A stretch of 64,000 nt of DNA. Origin: CAIWHR01 sp963717695 (GTDB lineage: Bacteria > Pseudomonadota > Gammaproteobacteria > Burkholderiales > Casimicrobiaceae). Location of the stretch: assembly GCA_963717695.1 (NCBI GenBank), contig CAVQWR010000001.1, positions 496,001 through 560,000 of the forward strand, written 5' to 3'. The notes beneath the pieces were generated by a model. The model saw nothing but the letters and a program-made list of their open reading frames with translations, did no database searches and was not told the DNA's origin. Within the stretch, counting starts at the first letter, position 1. Every line of letters starts with the position of its first letter. Position numbers and translations under genes: made by a program. Of the stretch, positions 22,018-32,900 are shown in pieces.

Positions 22018-22700
22018 CGCGCGGGCGCCGCGCCCGCTCGACATCGACGCCGTCCTGTTCGATCTCGACGGCACGCTCGCCGACACCGCGCCCGATCTCG
22101 CCGCCGCGCTGAACGGGTCCGCGCCGCGCACGGGATGGCTGCGCTGCCGCTCGCCGAATTGCGCCCGTGGGCGTCGCACGGCGCGCGCGGGCTCATCGGC
22201 GCCGGAATGGGCGTTGCCCCCGACGCCGCCGAATATCCGCGGCTGCGCGACGCGTTTCTCGACTACTACGCGGGCGCGCTTTGCATCGATACGACGCTCT
22301 TCGGCGCGGTCGGCGACGTGCTGGCTGAAATCGAGGCGCGCGGAATGCGCTGGGGCATCGTCACCAACAAGGCGACGCGCTTCACGCTGCCGCTGCTCGA
22401 AGCATTGGGGCTCGTCGGCGCGCGCGCACGCCGTCGTCTGCGGCGACACCACTCCGCATGCGAAGCCGCATCCCGCGCCCCTGCTCGCGGCCGCGCAGCA
22501 GCTCCGAACGCCTGCCGCGCGCTGCGTCTACGTCGGCGATGCCGAGCGCGACGTGACCGCCGGCATCGCCGCGGGAATGCGCACGATCGATCGCGCGCTA
22601 CGGCTATATCACCGCGGCCGAGACGCCGGACGAATGGCCGGCCGACGGCAGCATCGACTCGCCGCGTGCACTGCTCGACTGGCTTCCGCGCCGCGGCTGA
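22010..22700 (+). CDS. gph: HAD phosphatase, Gph/MupP type, frameshifted
   Basis: HAD-superfamily hydrolase. The nucleophile motif AVLFDLDGTLADTAPDL is near the N-terminus; shifts lie near 22133, 22428 (a GC dinucleotide run) and 22595. Motif II is seen in GIVTNKATRF, the Lys in HAKPHPAP and the acidic motif IV in VYVGDAERDVTAG. About 228 residues after correction. The family includes phosphoglycolate phosphatase and, in Pseudomonas, MupP (N-acetylmuramate 6-phosphate phosphatase) encoded at the same position after ubiG. Sequence alone does not decide which substrate is used here. Confidence 0.87.
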
Positions 22701-22730
22701 CACCGGCAATCGCGGCGAGGGAATGTCGCC

Positions 22731-23597
22731 TCAGCCCGGGCACGCCCCGGCATTGACGAGCAGCCACTCGACCGACTTGCCGTCGCGGGTGCCGCGCACG
22801 CGCACCGCCTGGCTCGCCATCAGCGGACGCACGATGGCGACGAGCGCGTCGTCGGGGCCGTTGAGCGCGATGCCGTTGGCTTCCGAAACACGATCGCCCG
22901 GCTTCATGCCGAGCATGGTCGCAAACCCGGTTTCGTCGCGGACCGTGAGCCCGCCCGGCCCCGGCGTGACGAGCGACCTCCAGCTGTCGGGCTGGGCGGC
23001 GATGCCGGACAGCAGTTCGGCGTTGAGCCGATAGATCGCGCCCGTGAATCCTGCCGGGACTCCACATGCGGCACTGTTCGCGCGTACCGCACGAGCACTC
23101 GTCGGCGCCTTGTCGCTGGACGCCTTCGCGGCGTCCGTCGCGGGCCGCAGCACGATCTCGCGGATCTCGCCGTGATCGCGGATGCGCACGCCGGCCGGAC
23201 GGACGAGCAGCAGCGTGACGTCCTTCGCGATATCGTTGCCGGACCGTACCAGCACGGGACCGCGATCGGACAGGCGAAAGAGCGCGAAGCCGCCGCCATC
23301 AGCTTCGGCGAAGACGCCGAGCAGTCGCGTTTCCCCCTGCATCGTGACCGGTGCGCCCGCGACGGGCGCGGCACCGGGCTCCCCGAAAATGCGCGCGCCG
23401 TTGATGGCACCGGTCCATGGCTCGGGGGTCGGCGCAGGGGGAACCGGCGGCGCCACCGGGCCGAACGCGCGCCAGCCCCATTGCGCGGCGACCCACGCGA
23501 AAAGCGCGATGGCGGCGAGGGTCGCAACCCAGCCGCCGATGCGCCAGGGCATCGCGATGTCCGATGTCTCGTTGGTGGAACTCAATGCGCGCCCCAT
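22731..23597 (-). CDS. GspC-like protein with C-terminal PDZ-like domain
   Basis: The intact 288-residue protein has one N-terminal membrane helix (WVATLAAIALFAWVAAQWGW), a Pro-rich linker, a GspC homology-region-like domain (GARIFGEP, LLGVFAEADGGGFALFRL), and a C-terminal PDZ-like segment (ATMLGMKPGDRVSEANGIAL). This is the layout of the inner-membrane component GspC of type II secretion. No other gsp gene is in the window; the gene lies alone between gph and dapC. It may serve a gsp operon elsewhere, or be a stand-alone relative. Start ATG 23597 is used; MPWRIGG at 23552 is an alternative. Confidence 0.75.
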   Translation of the reverse strand: MGRALSSTNETSDIAMPWRIGGWVATLAAIALFAWVAAQWGWRAFGPVAPPVPPAPTPEPWTGAINGARIFGEPGAAPVAGAPVTMQGETRLLGVFAEADGGGFALFRLSDRGPVLVRSGNDIAKDVTLLLVRPAGVRIRDHGEIREIVLRPATDAAKASSDKAPTSARAVRANSAACGVPAGFTGAIYRLNAELLSGIAAQPDSWRSLVTPGPGGLTVRDETGFATMLGMKPGDRVSEANGIALNGPDDALVAIVRPLMASQAVRVRGTRDGKSVEWLLVNAGACPG

Positions 23598-23758
23598 TGG
23601 ATCCGGCGAAGCGAACCGGAGCCACCGGGCACACCGGCAGGGGCCTCGCAGCGCGTGCCGCTATAATCGGGCCCGACAATCACACGCATGCGCAGTGCTC
23701 GCGGCACGAACGCGCGTGCCGCATTGCGCGACCCCTCCGACCGACCCGTCTCGCTCAC

Positions 23759-24953
23759 GTGAATCCCCGCCTCGCAAGGCTTTCGCCGTATCCGTTCGAG
23801 CGCCTGCGCCAGCTTCTCGCCGGCAGCGCTCCCGCCGCGGCGCTCACGCCGATCAATCTCTCGATCGGCGAGCCGAGGCATCCGACGCCGCCGTTCATTC
23901 TCGACGCGCTCGCCGCCGGCGGCGCCGGCATCGCCAATTATCCCACGACGCTCGGCGCGCCCGCGCTGCGCGAGGCGATTGCCGCATGGCTCGCGCGGCG
24001 AAACGGGATCGCGTCTCCGGATCCCGCGACGCAGGTGCTTCCCGTCCTCGGCAGCCGCGAAGCGCTGTTCGCGTTCGCGCAGACGGTCATCGACGCGAGC
24101 CGGCCGGGCGCGACCGTCGTGATGCCGAACCCGTTCTACCAGATCTACGAGGGCGCCGCGCTGCTGGCCGGCGCCCTGCCGTGGTGCGTCAACGCCGACG
24201 CGGCCCAGGACTTCGCGCCGGCCTGGCACGACGTGCCGGACGACGTCTGGGCGCGCACGCAGCTCGTCTTCGTGTGCTCGCCCGACAATCCGACGGGCCG
24301 CGTGACGACGCCGGCCGAATGGCGATATTTGTTCGAGCTCTCCGATCGTCACGGCTTCGTGATCGCGTCCGACGAGTGCTATTCGGAGATCTATTTCGAC
24401 GAGGCCGCGCCGCCGCAGGGCGCGCTCGCCGCCGCGCACGCCGCCGGGCGCGCCGGATTTCCGCGGCTGGTCGTCTTCGGCAGCCTGTCGAAGCGCTCCA
24501 ACGCGCCGGGACTGCGCTCCGGGCTACGTGGCCGGGGACGCCGCCCTCATCGCCGCGTTCCTGCGCTATCGCACCTATCACGGCTCCGCGATGTCGCCCG
24601 CCGTCGTCGCGGCGAGCCTCGCCGCCTGGGGCGACGAGGACCACGTGCGCGCCAACCGCGCGCTCTACGCGGCCAAGTTCGCGGCACTGCAGCCGCGGCT
24701 CGCCGCGGTGCTTCCCTGCGCGATGCCCGACGCCGCGTTCTACCTCTGGGCGAGGACGCCGATCGACGATGCGGAATTCGCGCGGCGCCTGCATGCGGCG
24801 ACGGCGGTCACCGTGCTGCCCGGGAGCTACCTCGGCCGCATGGCGCACGGGACCAATCCCGGGGCCGGGCACGTCCGGATCGCGCTGGTCGCGGAGGCCG
24901 AGCAGTGCGCCGCCGCGGCCGACCGGATCATCGCTTTTGCGGGGACGCTGTAG
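23759..24953 (+). CDS. dapC: Succinyldiaminopimelate aminotransferase, one frameshift
   Basis: PLP enzyme that makes N-succinyl-LL-diaminopimelate in the lysine/peptidoglycan precursor pathway. It starts with GTG 23759 (VNPRLARLSPYPFERLRQLL, typical of DapC), has LSIGEPRHPTP, MPNPFYQIYEG, VCSPDNPTGR, SDECYSEIYFD and the PLP Lys in FGSLSKRSNAPGLRSG. One extra G near 24522 breaks the frame just after this Lys. About 398 residues after correction. dapD and dapE lie further along the same strand, so three of the succinylase-branch genes are within 12 kb. Confidence 0.92.
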
Positions 24954-25037
24954 CCCGTCGTAACGCATCCTGTCGCCGCCACCCCCGTTTCGTCGCGCAG
25001 GGCCCTGTGCGCGGCCCGCCGCCCCTAGAATCGCCCC

Positions 25038-26130
25038 ATGCACGCCACGGTGACCCCTGCCCCGCCCCGGAGCTGGCTCGCGTTCCTCGCGGGCGGCTTC
25101 CGCGCGTCCTGGACGACGATCGTCCTCATCATCGCGATCAACACGGGCGTGGCCGCGATCATGTCGATCGAGGACCCCCGGCCGTTCTGGCATCCGTTCG
25201 TCAGCGCGCAGTGTTTCGGCCTCGCCATCGCCTACGCGGTCAACGTCGCGTCGCCGTGGGAGAAGACGCGCCCGGTGTGGCGCCTCGCGCTCGCCGTCGC
25301 CATCGGCACTGCGCTCGGCTATGCGCTCGTGGTATTCATCAAGGGCTTCCTGCTCGAGCTCGACGGCTACACGCTGCGCGAGCTCGTCTCGGACTCGCGC
25401 AAGTTCCAGTGGACCCTGATCAGCGGCTTCTTCAACGGCCTCTTCGTCAGCCTGTTCTTCCTGTTCAAGTTCCGCGAGACGCGCGCCGAGGCCGCGCTGC
25501 ACCGCGCCGAGGCCCAGCATAACCTGCTCGCGAAGCAGGCGGTCGAGGCCGAGCTCAAGATGATGCAGGCGCAGGTCGAGCCGCACTTCCTGTTCAACAC
25601 GCTGGCGTCGGTCCAGTACCTGACCGAGACCGATCCCAGGGAGGCCTCGCGCCTTCTCGGCCACCTGCTCGCCTATCTGCGCGCCGCGCTGCCGCAGCTG
25701 CGCACGGCGACGACGACGCTGGGCCAGGAAGTCGCGCTGATCGAGGCCTATCTCAACATGTTCAAGACGCGGATGGGCGCGCGGCTCGAATTCGCGATCG
25801 ACGTCCCCGAAACGCTGCGCAGCCACCCGTTTCCGCCGGTCCTCCTCATCTCGATCGTCGAGAATGCGATCACGCACGGCCTGGAGCCGCAGGCCGCGGG
25901 CGGGAGCGTGCGCATCGAAGCCGCGCGAGCCGGCGACAGCCTTCGCGTCGCGGTGACCGACACCGGCCGCGGCATCGGCAGCGGCGCGTCGCGCGCGGGC
26001 CACGGCGTCGGTCTCGCCAACGTCCGCGAGCGCCTTGCCGCATTCTACGGCGAGCGCGGCCGCTACGCTCGAGGATGCGCCGCCGCAAGGCGCGCGGTCC
26101 ACGATCGAAATTCCCTTCGAGGACGTGTAA
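25038..26130 (+). CDS. LytS/AlgZ-type sensor histidine kinase
   Basis: Membrane histidine kinase of the His_kinase (LytS) family. About four membrane helices fill the first 150 residues, followed by a short coiled segment and the phosphoacceptor motif VEPHFLFNTLASVQYL. The ATP-binding domain shows SIVENAITHGLEP, DTGRGIG and GVGLANVRERL. One shift near 26068 is needed to reach the natural end (STIEIPFEDV, TAA 26128-26130). A LytTR response regulator follows after 76 bases, making a standard pair. The stimulus is unknown; placement between dapC and dapD is suggestive but may be chance. Confidence 0.9.
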
Positions 26131-26206
26131 CCTCGCAAGCATCGGCCGCGCCCGGAACTCGCGCAGTGCGCGATCACGATGTGCGGCGCCAGCGTCCCTT
26201 GCCGCC

Positions 26207-26951
26207 ATGACCACTGCCCTGATCGCCGAAGACGAAGCGCTGCTGCGCGCGCAGCTGAAGGCGCGCCTCGCCGAAGCGTGGCCGGAGCTCGAGATCGTCG
26301 CCGAGGCGGCGAACGGCGACGAGGCGCTGGCGCTCGCGCGAGCGCACCATCCCGACATCGCGTTCCTCGACATCCGGATGCCGGTGCGCACCGGCCTCGA
26401 AGTCGCGCGCGAGCTCGCCGGCGCATGCCATGTCGTGTTCGTCACCGCCTACGACGAGTACGCCATCGCCGCGTTCGACGAGGGGGCCGTCGACTACCTG
26501 CTGAAGCCGCCCTCGCCGGAGCGCATGGCGAAGGTCGTCACGCGCCTCAAGGCGCGGCTCGCGCAGGCGCCGCTCGACCTCACCGCGCTCCTCGCCCGCC
26601 TGGCGGCGCGCGAGGCGGCGCCGGCGCCGCTCAAGTGGATCCGCGCGTCGCTCGGCGCGTCGATGCAGATGATCCCGGTCGACGACATCCTCTATTTCCA
26701 GGCGCAGGACAAGTACACGCGGGTCGATCACGCCGGACGGCGAGGCGCTGATCAGGAAGCCGATCAAGGAGCTCTACGAGGAGCTCGACCCCGAGCTCTT
26801 CTGGCAGATCCATCGCGCGACCATCGTGAGCCTCCGCGCGATCGCGCGCGTCGACCGCGACTCGCGCGGCGAGCCGATCATCCTGCTGCGCGGCCGCCCC
26901 GAAAAGCTGGCGGTGAGCCGCACGTTCTCGCATCGCTTCAAGGCGATGTGA
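26207..26951 (+). CDS. LytTR-family response regulator, one frameshift
   Basis: Receiver domain (about residues 1-120) with the acidic pair AEDE near the start, phospho-acceptor Asp55 in FLDIRMP, VTAYDEYA and the Lys in DYLLKP. It is joined to a C-terminal LytTR DNA-binding domain (ILYFQAQDKYTRV, FWQIHRATIVSL, LAVSRTFSHRFK). One extra base near 26726 breaks the frame inside LytTR; expected reading VITPDGEALIRK. Length about 247 residues. Partner of the LytS-type kinase just upstream. The AlgR/LytTR family binds upstream direct repeats; no target site is evident here. Confidence 0.92.
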
Positions 26952-27093
26952 AGCTTCGCCGCGCGGCCGGTGCCGGGTCGAACGACCTGCGCCCGGACCG
27001 CGTCGACCGGCGATCGGCGCATCCTGCGGCGGCGAGTCGGCAACCGCCGGGGTAGAATGGCGGTTTTTCGCGCGTCGCGACGCGCCAGCCTCG

Positions 27094-27935
27094 ATGCAGA
27101 CCCTTCAGCAGACGATCGAACAGGCGTGGGACGCCCGCGCGGAGCTTTCCACGGCCTCGGCGGGCGGCGCGGCGCACGAGGCCGTGGCACGCGTCATCGC
27201 GCTGCTCGATGCGGGCGCGCTGCGCGTCGCCGAAAAGGTCAGGACGGCCAGTGGGTCACGCACCAGTGGATCAAGAAGGCCGTCCTGCTTTCGTTCCGGC
27301 TCGCCGACAACGTCCCCATGCGCTTCGCGCAGCAGCCGGGCAGCCAGGAGCCGTTCGCCTTCTTCGACAAGGTGCCGACCAAGTTCGCCGGACTGTCGAA
27401 CGAGGCGCTGGCCGCCACCGGCGTGCGCGTCGTGCCGCCCGCGGTCGCGCGCCGCGGCGCGTACATCGCGAAGAACGTGGTGCTGATGCCCTCCTACGTG
27501 AACATCGGCGCCTACGTCGACGAGGGCACGATGGTCGACACCTGGGCCACCGTCGGCTCGTGCGCGCAGATCGGCCGCAACGTCCACCTGTCCGGCGGCG
27601 TCGGCATCGGCGGCGTGCTGGAGCCGCTGCAGGCCAATCCGACGATCATCGAGGACAACTGCTTCATCGGCGCGCGCTCGGAGGTCGTCGAGGGCGTGAT
27701 CGTCGAGGAGAACTCGGTGCTGGGAATGGGCGTGTTCATCGGCCAGAGCACGCGCATCTACGATCGCGCGACCGGCGAGACGCTCTACGGCCGCGTGCCG
27801 GCCGGGTCCGTCGTGGTCGCGGGCAGCCTTCCGACCGGCAACGCCGGATGCCACCTCTATTGCGCGGTCATCGTGAAGCAGGTCGACGCGAAGACGCGCT
27901 CGAAGACCAGCATCAACGAGCTGCTGCGGGCGTGA
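27094..27935 (+). CDS. dapD: Tetrahydrodipicolinate N-succinyltransferase, one frameshift
   Basis: Left-handed beta-helix (hexapeptide-repeat) enzyme that succinylates tetrahydrodipicolinate, opening the succinylase branch to diaminopimelate. Start MQTLQQTIEQAWDARAEL; shift near 27235 (expected DGQWVTHQWIKKAVLLSFRL). The hexapeptide core runs through NIGAYVDEGTMVDTWATVGS, SGGVGIGGVLEPLQA and ENSVLGMGVFIGQST. About 280 residues, normal length. map follows 38 bases later on the same strand. Confidence 0.96.
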
Positions 27936-27973
27936 GCGGCGCACCGAACAGCCCCTCCGGCCGCCAATCCGAC

Positions 27974-28763
27974 ATGTCCGTCACCATCAAATCCGCCGCC
28001 GACATCGACGGCATGCGCGCGGCCGGCCGCGCCGCCGCGGAGCTCCTCGATTTCCTGACGCCGCACGTGCAGCCGGGCATCACGACCGGCGAGATCGACC
28101 GGCATCGCGCACGACTATCAGGTCAACGTGCAGAAGGTGATTCCCGCGACGCTCAACTACCAGCCGCCGGGGCACGTCCCGTATCCCGCCTCGCTCTGCA
28201 CGTCGATCAATCACGTCGTCTGCCACGGCATCCCCGGCGAGCGCAAGCTGAAGCCGGGCGACATCCTCAACATCGACGTCACCGTCATCAAGGACGGCTG
28301 GCACGGCGATTCGAGCCGCATGTTCTTCGTCGGCACGCCGTCGATCCAGGCGCGGCGCCTCGTCGAGATCACCTACGAGGCGATGTGGCGCGGCATCCGC
28401 GCGATCCAGCCGGGCGCGCGTCTCGGCGACATCGGGCACGCGATCCAGCGATTCGCCGAGGGCCACCATTTTTCCGTCGTGCGCGAATTCTGCGGCCACG
28501 GCATCGGCCGCGCCTTCCACGAGGAGCCGCAGGTGCTCCACTACGGCCGGCCGGGCTCCGGCATGGCGTTGCAGCCCGGCATGGTGTTCACCGTCGAGCC
28601 GATGATCAACGCCGGGCGCGCGGCGATCCGCGCGCTGGCCGACGGCTGGACCATCGTCACCGCCGACCATTCGCTGTCCGCGCAGTGGGAGCACACGGTG
28701 CTCGTCACGCCGGATGGCTACGAGGTGCTGACGACTTCGGCGGGGACGCCGCCGCCGGCGTAG
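27974..28763 (+). CDS. map: Methionine aminopeptidase type I, one frameshift
   Basis: Removes the initiator Met from nascent proteins. From ATG 27974 it reads MSVTIKSAADIDGMRAAGR, shifts near 28102, then gives CTSINHVVCHGIP and the five metal ligands: Asp in LNIDVTV, Asp in HGDSSRMF, His in CGHGIGRAFHEEP, Glu in FTVEPMI and Glu in QWEHTVLVT. About 262 residues. It precedes glnD by 8 bases, a neighbourhood common in beta- and gammaproteobacteria. Peptide deformylase, the preceding step in the same maturation, lies about 3 kb downstream on the other strand. Confidence 0.96.
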
Positions 28764-28771
28764 AACGAGAC

Positions 28772-31382
28772 GTGACGGCGAGCGCCGACACTGCCACGGC
28801 CGACGCGCCCGCGGCGCCGGTGCTGCTCGCGAAGCGCTGGCGCGACGAATTGCGGCAGGGCCGCGACGTGCTTCGCGCCGCCTTCCACGCTCAGCCCGAC
28901 ACGCCGCGGCTGCTGCGCGGCCACGCCCGCCTCGTCGACCGCATCGTCGTCGACGTGTTCGGCGCAGCTGGCCGCGCCGCCCGGCATCGCCCTCGTCGCC
29001 GTCGGCGGCTACGGTCGCGGCCAGCTCTTCCCGCACTCGGACGTCGACGTGCTGATCCTGCTGCCGGATGCGCTCGATGCGCCCGGCACGGCATTCGTCG
29101 AGCGCTTCCTCGGGATGCTGTGGGACATCGGCCTCGAGATCGGCCACAGCGTGCGCACCATCGCCGAGTGCGAGACCGAGATGGCGGACGACGCGACGAT
29201 CAAGACGAGCCTGCTCGAGCATCGTCTCGTCGCCGGCTCGCGGCGCCTCTTCCGCGAGTTCCGCGAGCGCTTCGCCGCGGCGCTCGACGTCCGCGCAGTT
29301 CTACGACGCGAAGGCGCTGGAGCAGCAGCAGCGCCACCTCAAGTACCACGATACCGCGTACAACCTCGAGCCGAACCTCAAGGAGAGCCCGGGCGGCCTG
29401 CGCGACCTGCAGACGGTGCTGTGGATCGCGCTCGCCGCGGGCCTCGGCCGCACCTGGCGCGAGCTCGCCAAGGCGGGCCTCATCACGATGGACGAGGCGC
29501 GGACGGTGTCGCGCCAGCAGCGCTTCATCGGCGCGCTGCGCGTGCGCCTGCATTACCTTGCCGGCCGCCGCGAGGACCGGCTGGTATTCGACCAGCAGAG
29601 CGCGCTCGCGCGGGAGCTCGGTCTCGTCGACACGCCGACGCGACGGGCGACCGAGCAGCTGATGCAGCGCTACTATCGCGCGGCCAAGCTCGTGCGCCAG
29701 GTCAACGTGATCCTGCTGCAGAACCTGCACGCGCGGCTCTTCCCGGTCTCGACCGTCCCCGTCCCGATCGAAGGCGATTTCTTCGCGGTCGACGAGCTGC
29801 TCGACATCGGCGACGAGGCGCTGTTCGAGCGGCGTCCGGCAGCGATGCTGGATGCGTTCCTGATGCTGCAGCGCCATCCGGAGCTGAAGGGCATGACGGC
29901 GCGCACGCTGCGCTCGCTGTGGCGCAACCGCGTGCGCATCGACGCGCGTTTCCGCCGCGACCCGCGAACCGGGCGCGCTTCATCCAGGTGTTCCGCGAGC
30001 CGCGCGGCCTCACGCACGAGCTGCGCCGGATGAATCTCTACGGCATCCTCGGCAATTACCTGCCGTCGTTCGGGCGCATCGTCGGCCAGATGCAGCACGA
30101 TCTCTTCCACGTCTACACGGTCGATTCGCACATCCTGATGGTGATCCGCAACCTGCGGCGGTTCACCGAGCAGCAGCATGCGCACGAGTATCCGCTGTGC
30201 TCGCGGCTCATCAACGACTTCGAGCGCAAGGAAGTGCTCTATCTCGCCGGACTCTTCCACGACATCGCCAAGGGCCGCGGCGGCGACCATTCGATGCTCG
30301 GCCAGCGCGATGCGCTGCGCTTCTGCCGCGAGCACGGCCTGCCGCGCGAGGACGGCGAGCTCGTCGCCTGGCTCGTCGCGCAGCACCTCACGATGTCGGC
30401 CACCGCGCAGAAGCAGGACATCATGGATCCCGACGTCGTCGCCGCCTTCGCGAAGAAGGTCGGCACCGAGCGCCGGCTGGTCGCGCTCTACCTGCTGACC
30501 GTCGCCGACATCCGCGGCACGAGCCCGAAGGTCTGGAACGCATGGAAGGCGAAGCTCCTCGAGGATCTCTTCCACGCGACGCGGGCGCGGCTCGCCGGCA
30601 CCGAGCTGACGATCACGCTCGCCGACAGCCTCGAACCAGCGGCAGGCGGAAGCGCGGCGGCTGCTCCGGCTCTACGCGGTCCCGGAAGGCGCGGAACAGG
30701 CGCTCTGGGCGCGTCTTGACGCCGTCTACTTCCAGCGCCACACCGCCGACGAAATCGCGTGGCACGCGCGCCACCTCTACTGGCGCGTCGAGCGCACCGA
30801 GCCCGTGGTGCGGGCGCGCCTGTCGCGCGCCGAGGCGGACTGCAGGTGATGGTCTATCTGCCCGACCAGAAGCACCTGTTCGCGCGCATCTGCGGCTTCC
30901 TCGGCCGGCCAGGGGCTGTCGATCCTGGAGGCGAAGATCCACACGACGCGGAGCGGCTACGCGCTCGACACCTTCGCCGTGCACGATCCGTCGAATCCGA
31001 ACGCCTCGTACCGGGACACGATCCAGCTGATCGAGTTCGAGCTGAAGCGCGCACTGGTCGACGCGCCGGCGCTCGAGCCGCCGGTCGCGGGCCGCGTGAG
31101 CCGGCACCTGCGGCACTTCCCGCTGACGCCCGAGGTGCGCGATCTTCCCCGACGACAAGGGCACGCACTACATCCTCGAGATCGTCGCCGGCGACCGTCC
31201 CGGGCCTGCTCGCGAAGATCGCGTACACGCTCGCGCAGGCGAACGTCAACGTCACCAGCGCCAAGATCAACACGCTGGGCGAGCGAGCCGAGGACATCTT
31301 CCTCATCGACGGCGCGCGCCTCGCCGACGAGCACGCGCTGCTCAAGATCGAGACCGACCTCTACGACCAGCTGCAGGTCTGA
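28772..31382 (+). CDS. glnD: Bifunctional uridylyltransferase/uridylyl-removing enzyme GlnD, many frameshifts
   Basis: Senses glutamine and modifies PII proteins. It starts with GTG 28772. The nucleotidyltransferase motif is VGGYGRGQLFPHSDVDVL, the HD hydrolase motif LFHDIAKGRGGDHS, and two C-terminal ACT domains follow (LFARICGFLGR; GLLAKIAYTLAQANVNV). Eight shifts are needed, near 28961, 29291, 29963, 30633, 30839, 30909, 31141 and 31200. At seven of them removing one base restores the expected protein. About 865 residues after correction. Such a density in a conserved regulator is best explained as sequence error. Confidence 0.94.
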
Positions 31383-31388
31383 CGCGCG

Positions 31389-31923
31389 CTACTCCTCGCC
31401 CGGGGCGGCGTCGGGGAACAGCACCTCGGTGTAGCCGAAGTTGCGCAGGTCGCGCATGCGCATCGGATAGAGGATGCCGTCCAGGTGGTCGCATTCGTGC
31501 TGGACGACGCGGGCGTGAAAGCCCGACGCCTCGCGCACGATGGGCCGTCCCTGCGGATCGAATCCCTCGTAGCGCACCTGCGTGAAGCGCGGCACAACGC
31601 CGCGCAGTCCGGGCACCGACAGGCACCCTTCCCAGCCGTCCTCTTCTCGTCGGAGGAAAGCGGCGTGATCCGCGGATTGAGGAGCTCGGTGTAGGGCACC
31701 GGCTCGGCATCCGGATACCGCGTCGTTCGACGTCGAAGCCGAAGATGACGACGCGAAGCCCCACGCCGATCTGCGGCGCCGCGAGTCCGGCGCCGTTCTG
31801 CGCCGCCATCGTCTCGCGCATGTCGGCGAGGAGCGCGTCGAGCTCGGGCGTCGCGAACGCCTCGACCGGGCGCGACGGCACGAGGAGCCGCGGGTCGCCC
31901 ATGCGCAGCACGTCGCGGATCAT
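31389..31923 (-). CDS. def: Peptide deformylase, two frameshifts
   Basis: Fe/Zn hydrolase that removes the formyl group from nascent proteins. From ATG 31923: MIRDVLRMGDPRLL, motif 1 NGAGLAAPQIG; shifts near 31720 and 31655; motif 2 WEGCLSVPG (Cys ligand); motif 3 VVQHECDHLDG (two His ligands and catalytic Glu). About 177 residues after correction. The start codon overlaps the mtnP stop by four bases, so the two genes are coupled. It converges on glnD with only 6 bases between. Confidence 0.94.
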
Positions 31924-32696
31924 GCGGCGGCTCCGGCTGCAGCGGCTTCGAAGCGGCGACGAGCGGCGCCACGTGATCGAGCAGCGTGCGGACCTTGTCC
32001 ATCGCGGCTTCCAGCACGCGGGCGATGCCCTCCATCGAAATCTCGCCGCGTCGAGTCGCCGCGGCCGGCGGCATGGTTCACGACGACCGCGATGCACGCA
32101 TACGGCAGGTCGAGCTCGCGCGCGAGCGCGGCCTCGGGCATGCCCGTCATCCCGACCAGCGTCGCGCCGTCGCGCTCGAGCCGGTCGATTTCCGCCGCGG
32201 TCTCGAGCCGCGGGCCCGACACCGCGGCATACACGCCGCCGTCGGCGAGCGCGATGCCGCGCCGAGCGCGCGGCGACGAGGCAGCGTTGGCGCAGTTCCG
32301 GCGCGTACGGGATGGGTGAAATCGATGTGCACGACCTTGTTCTCGCCGCCGTCGTAGAACGTCGCCTCGCGGCCTTGCGTGTAGTCGATCAGCTGGTGCG
32401 GCAGCACCAGCGATCCCGGTGCGGCGCCGCGGATGGCGCCCACCGACGCGACGCCCAGCACGGCGGTCGCGCCACGCGCCCGCAGCGCCCAGAGGTTGGC
32501 GCGATAGTTGACGCGGTGCGGCGGTATCGTGTGCCCGTGCCCGTGCCTGGCCAGGAACATCGCGGGCCGCCCCGCGATCTCTCCGAACACCATGGCGGCA
32601 CGATGGCTCGCCGTACGGGGTGCGGACGACTTCGCGATGCGCGACGGCCAGAGTGGAGAGCTTGGTCAGCCCGGTGCCGCCGATCACCGCAAGCAT
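31920..32696 (-). CDS. mtnP: S-methyl-5'-thioinosine phosphorylase, frameshifted
   Basis: Purine phosphorylase family member. It starts MLAVIGGTGLTKLSTLAVAHREVVRTPYGEPS and continues, after a shift near 32598, with MVFGEIAGRPAMFLARHGHG and TIPPHRVNYRANLWAL. Further shifts lie near 32312, 32265, 32060 and 31945. The wording around the phosphate and base sites (GHTIPPHRVNY; VGMTGMPEAALAREL) is that of the MTIP group (PA3004 type), which cleaves methylthioinosine rather than methylthioadenosine. An MTA deaminase (19949-21273) is in the same window, which supports this choice over MTA phosphorylase. About 255 residues. Confidence 0.85.
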   Translation of the reverse strand: MLAVIGGTGLTKLSTLAVAHREVVRTPYGEPSCRHGVRRDRGAARDVPGQARARAHDTAAPRQLSRQPLGAAGAWRDRRAGRRVGGRHPRRRTGIAGAAAPADRLHARPRGDVLRRRREQGRAHRFHPSRTRRNCANAASSPRARRGIALADGGVYAAVSGPRLETAAEIDRLERDGATLVGMTGMPEAALARELDLPYACIAVVVNHAAGRGDSTRRDFDGGHRPRAGSRDGQGPHAARSRGAARRRFEAAAAGAAA

Positions 32697-32900
32697 GGAA
32701 TTTGCTTAAACAAGGACTTACCCATAGGGAACCCGGTGGGAACCGCATCGGAACGATCGCCGGAGAATCGGCAAACGTCCCGATTTGCCCCGTCCGGACC
32801 CGATATTGGCACCCGCCGCGGATTCATGACATTATCATGGAAACCGGACGCCCCGCCGGGATGACCCGGCGCACCGACATTGTAGCCTCGCAAAAACGCC
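32697..32900. other. Divergent intergenic region mtnP/pilU
   Basis: These 204 bases separate mtnP (minus) and pilU (plus) and must hold promoters for both. AT-rich patches occur at 32697-32715 (GGAATTTGCTTAAACAAGG) and 32824-32841 (TTCATGACATTATCATGG); the latter resembles a weak -10 region for pilU. I found no clear sigma54 -24/-12 site. No gene is seen. Confidence 0.4.

Noticed and set aside
28772..31382. Programmed frameshifting or pseudogene status for glnD
   Set aside because: Eight shifts, no slippery-sequence pattern, all domains and active-site motifs preserved, and neighbours equally affected; sequence error is simpler.
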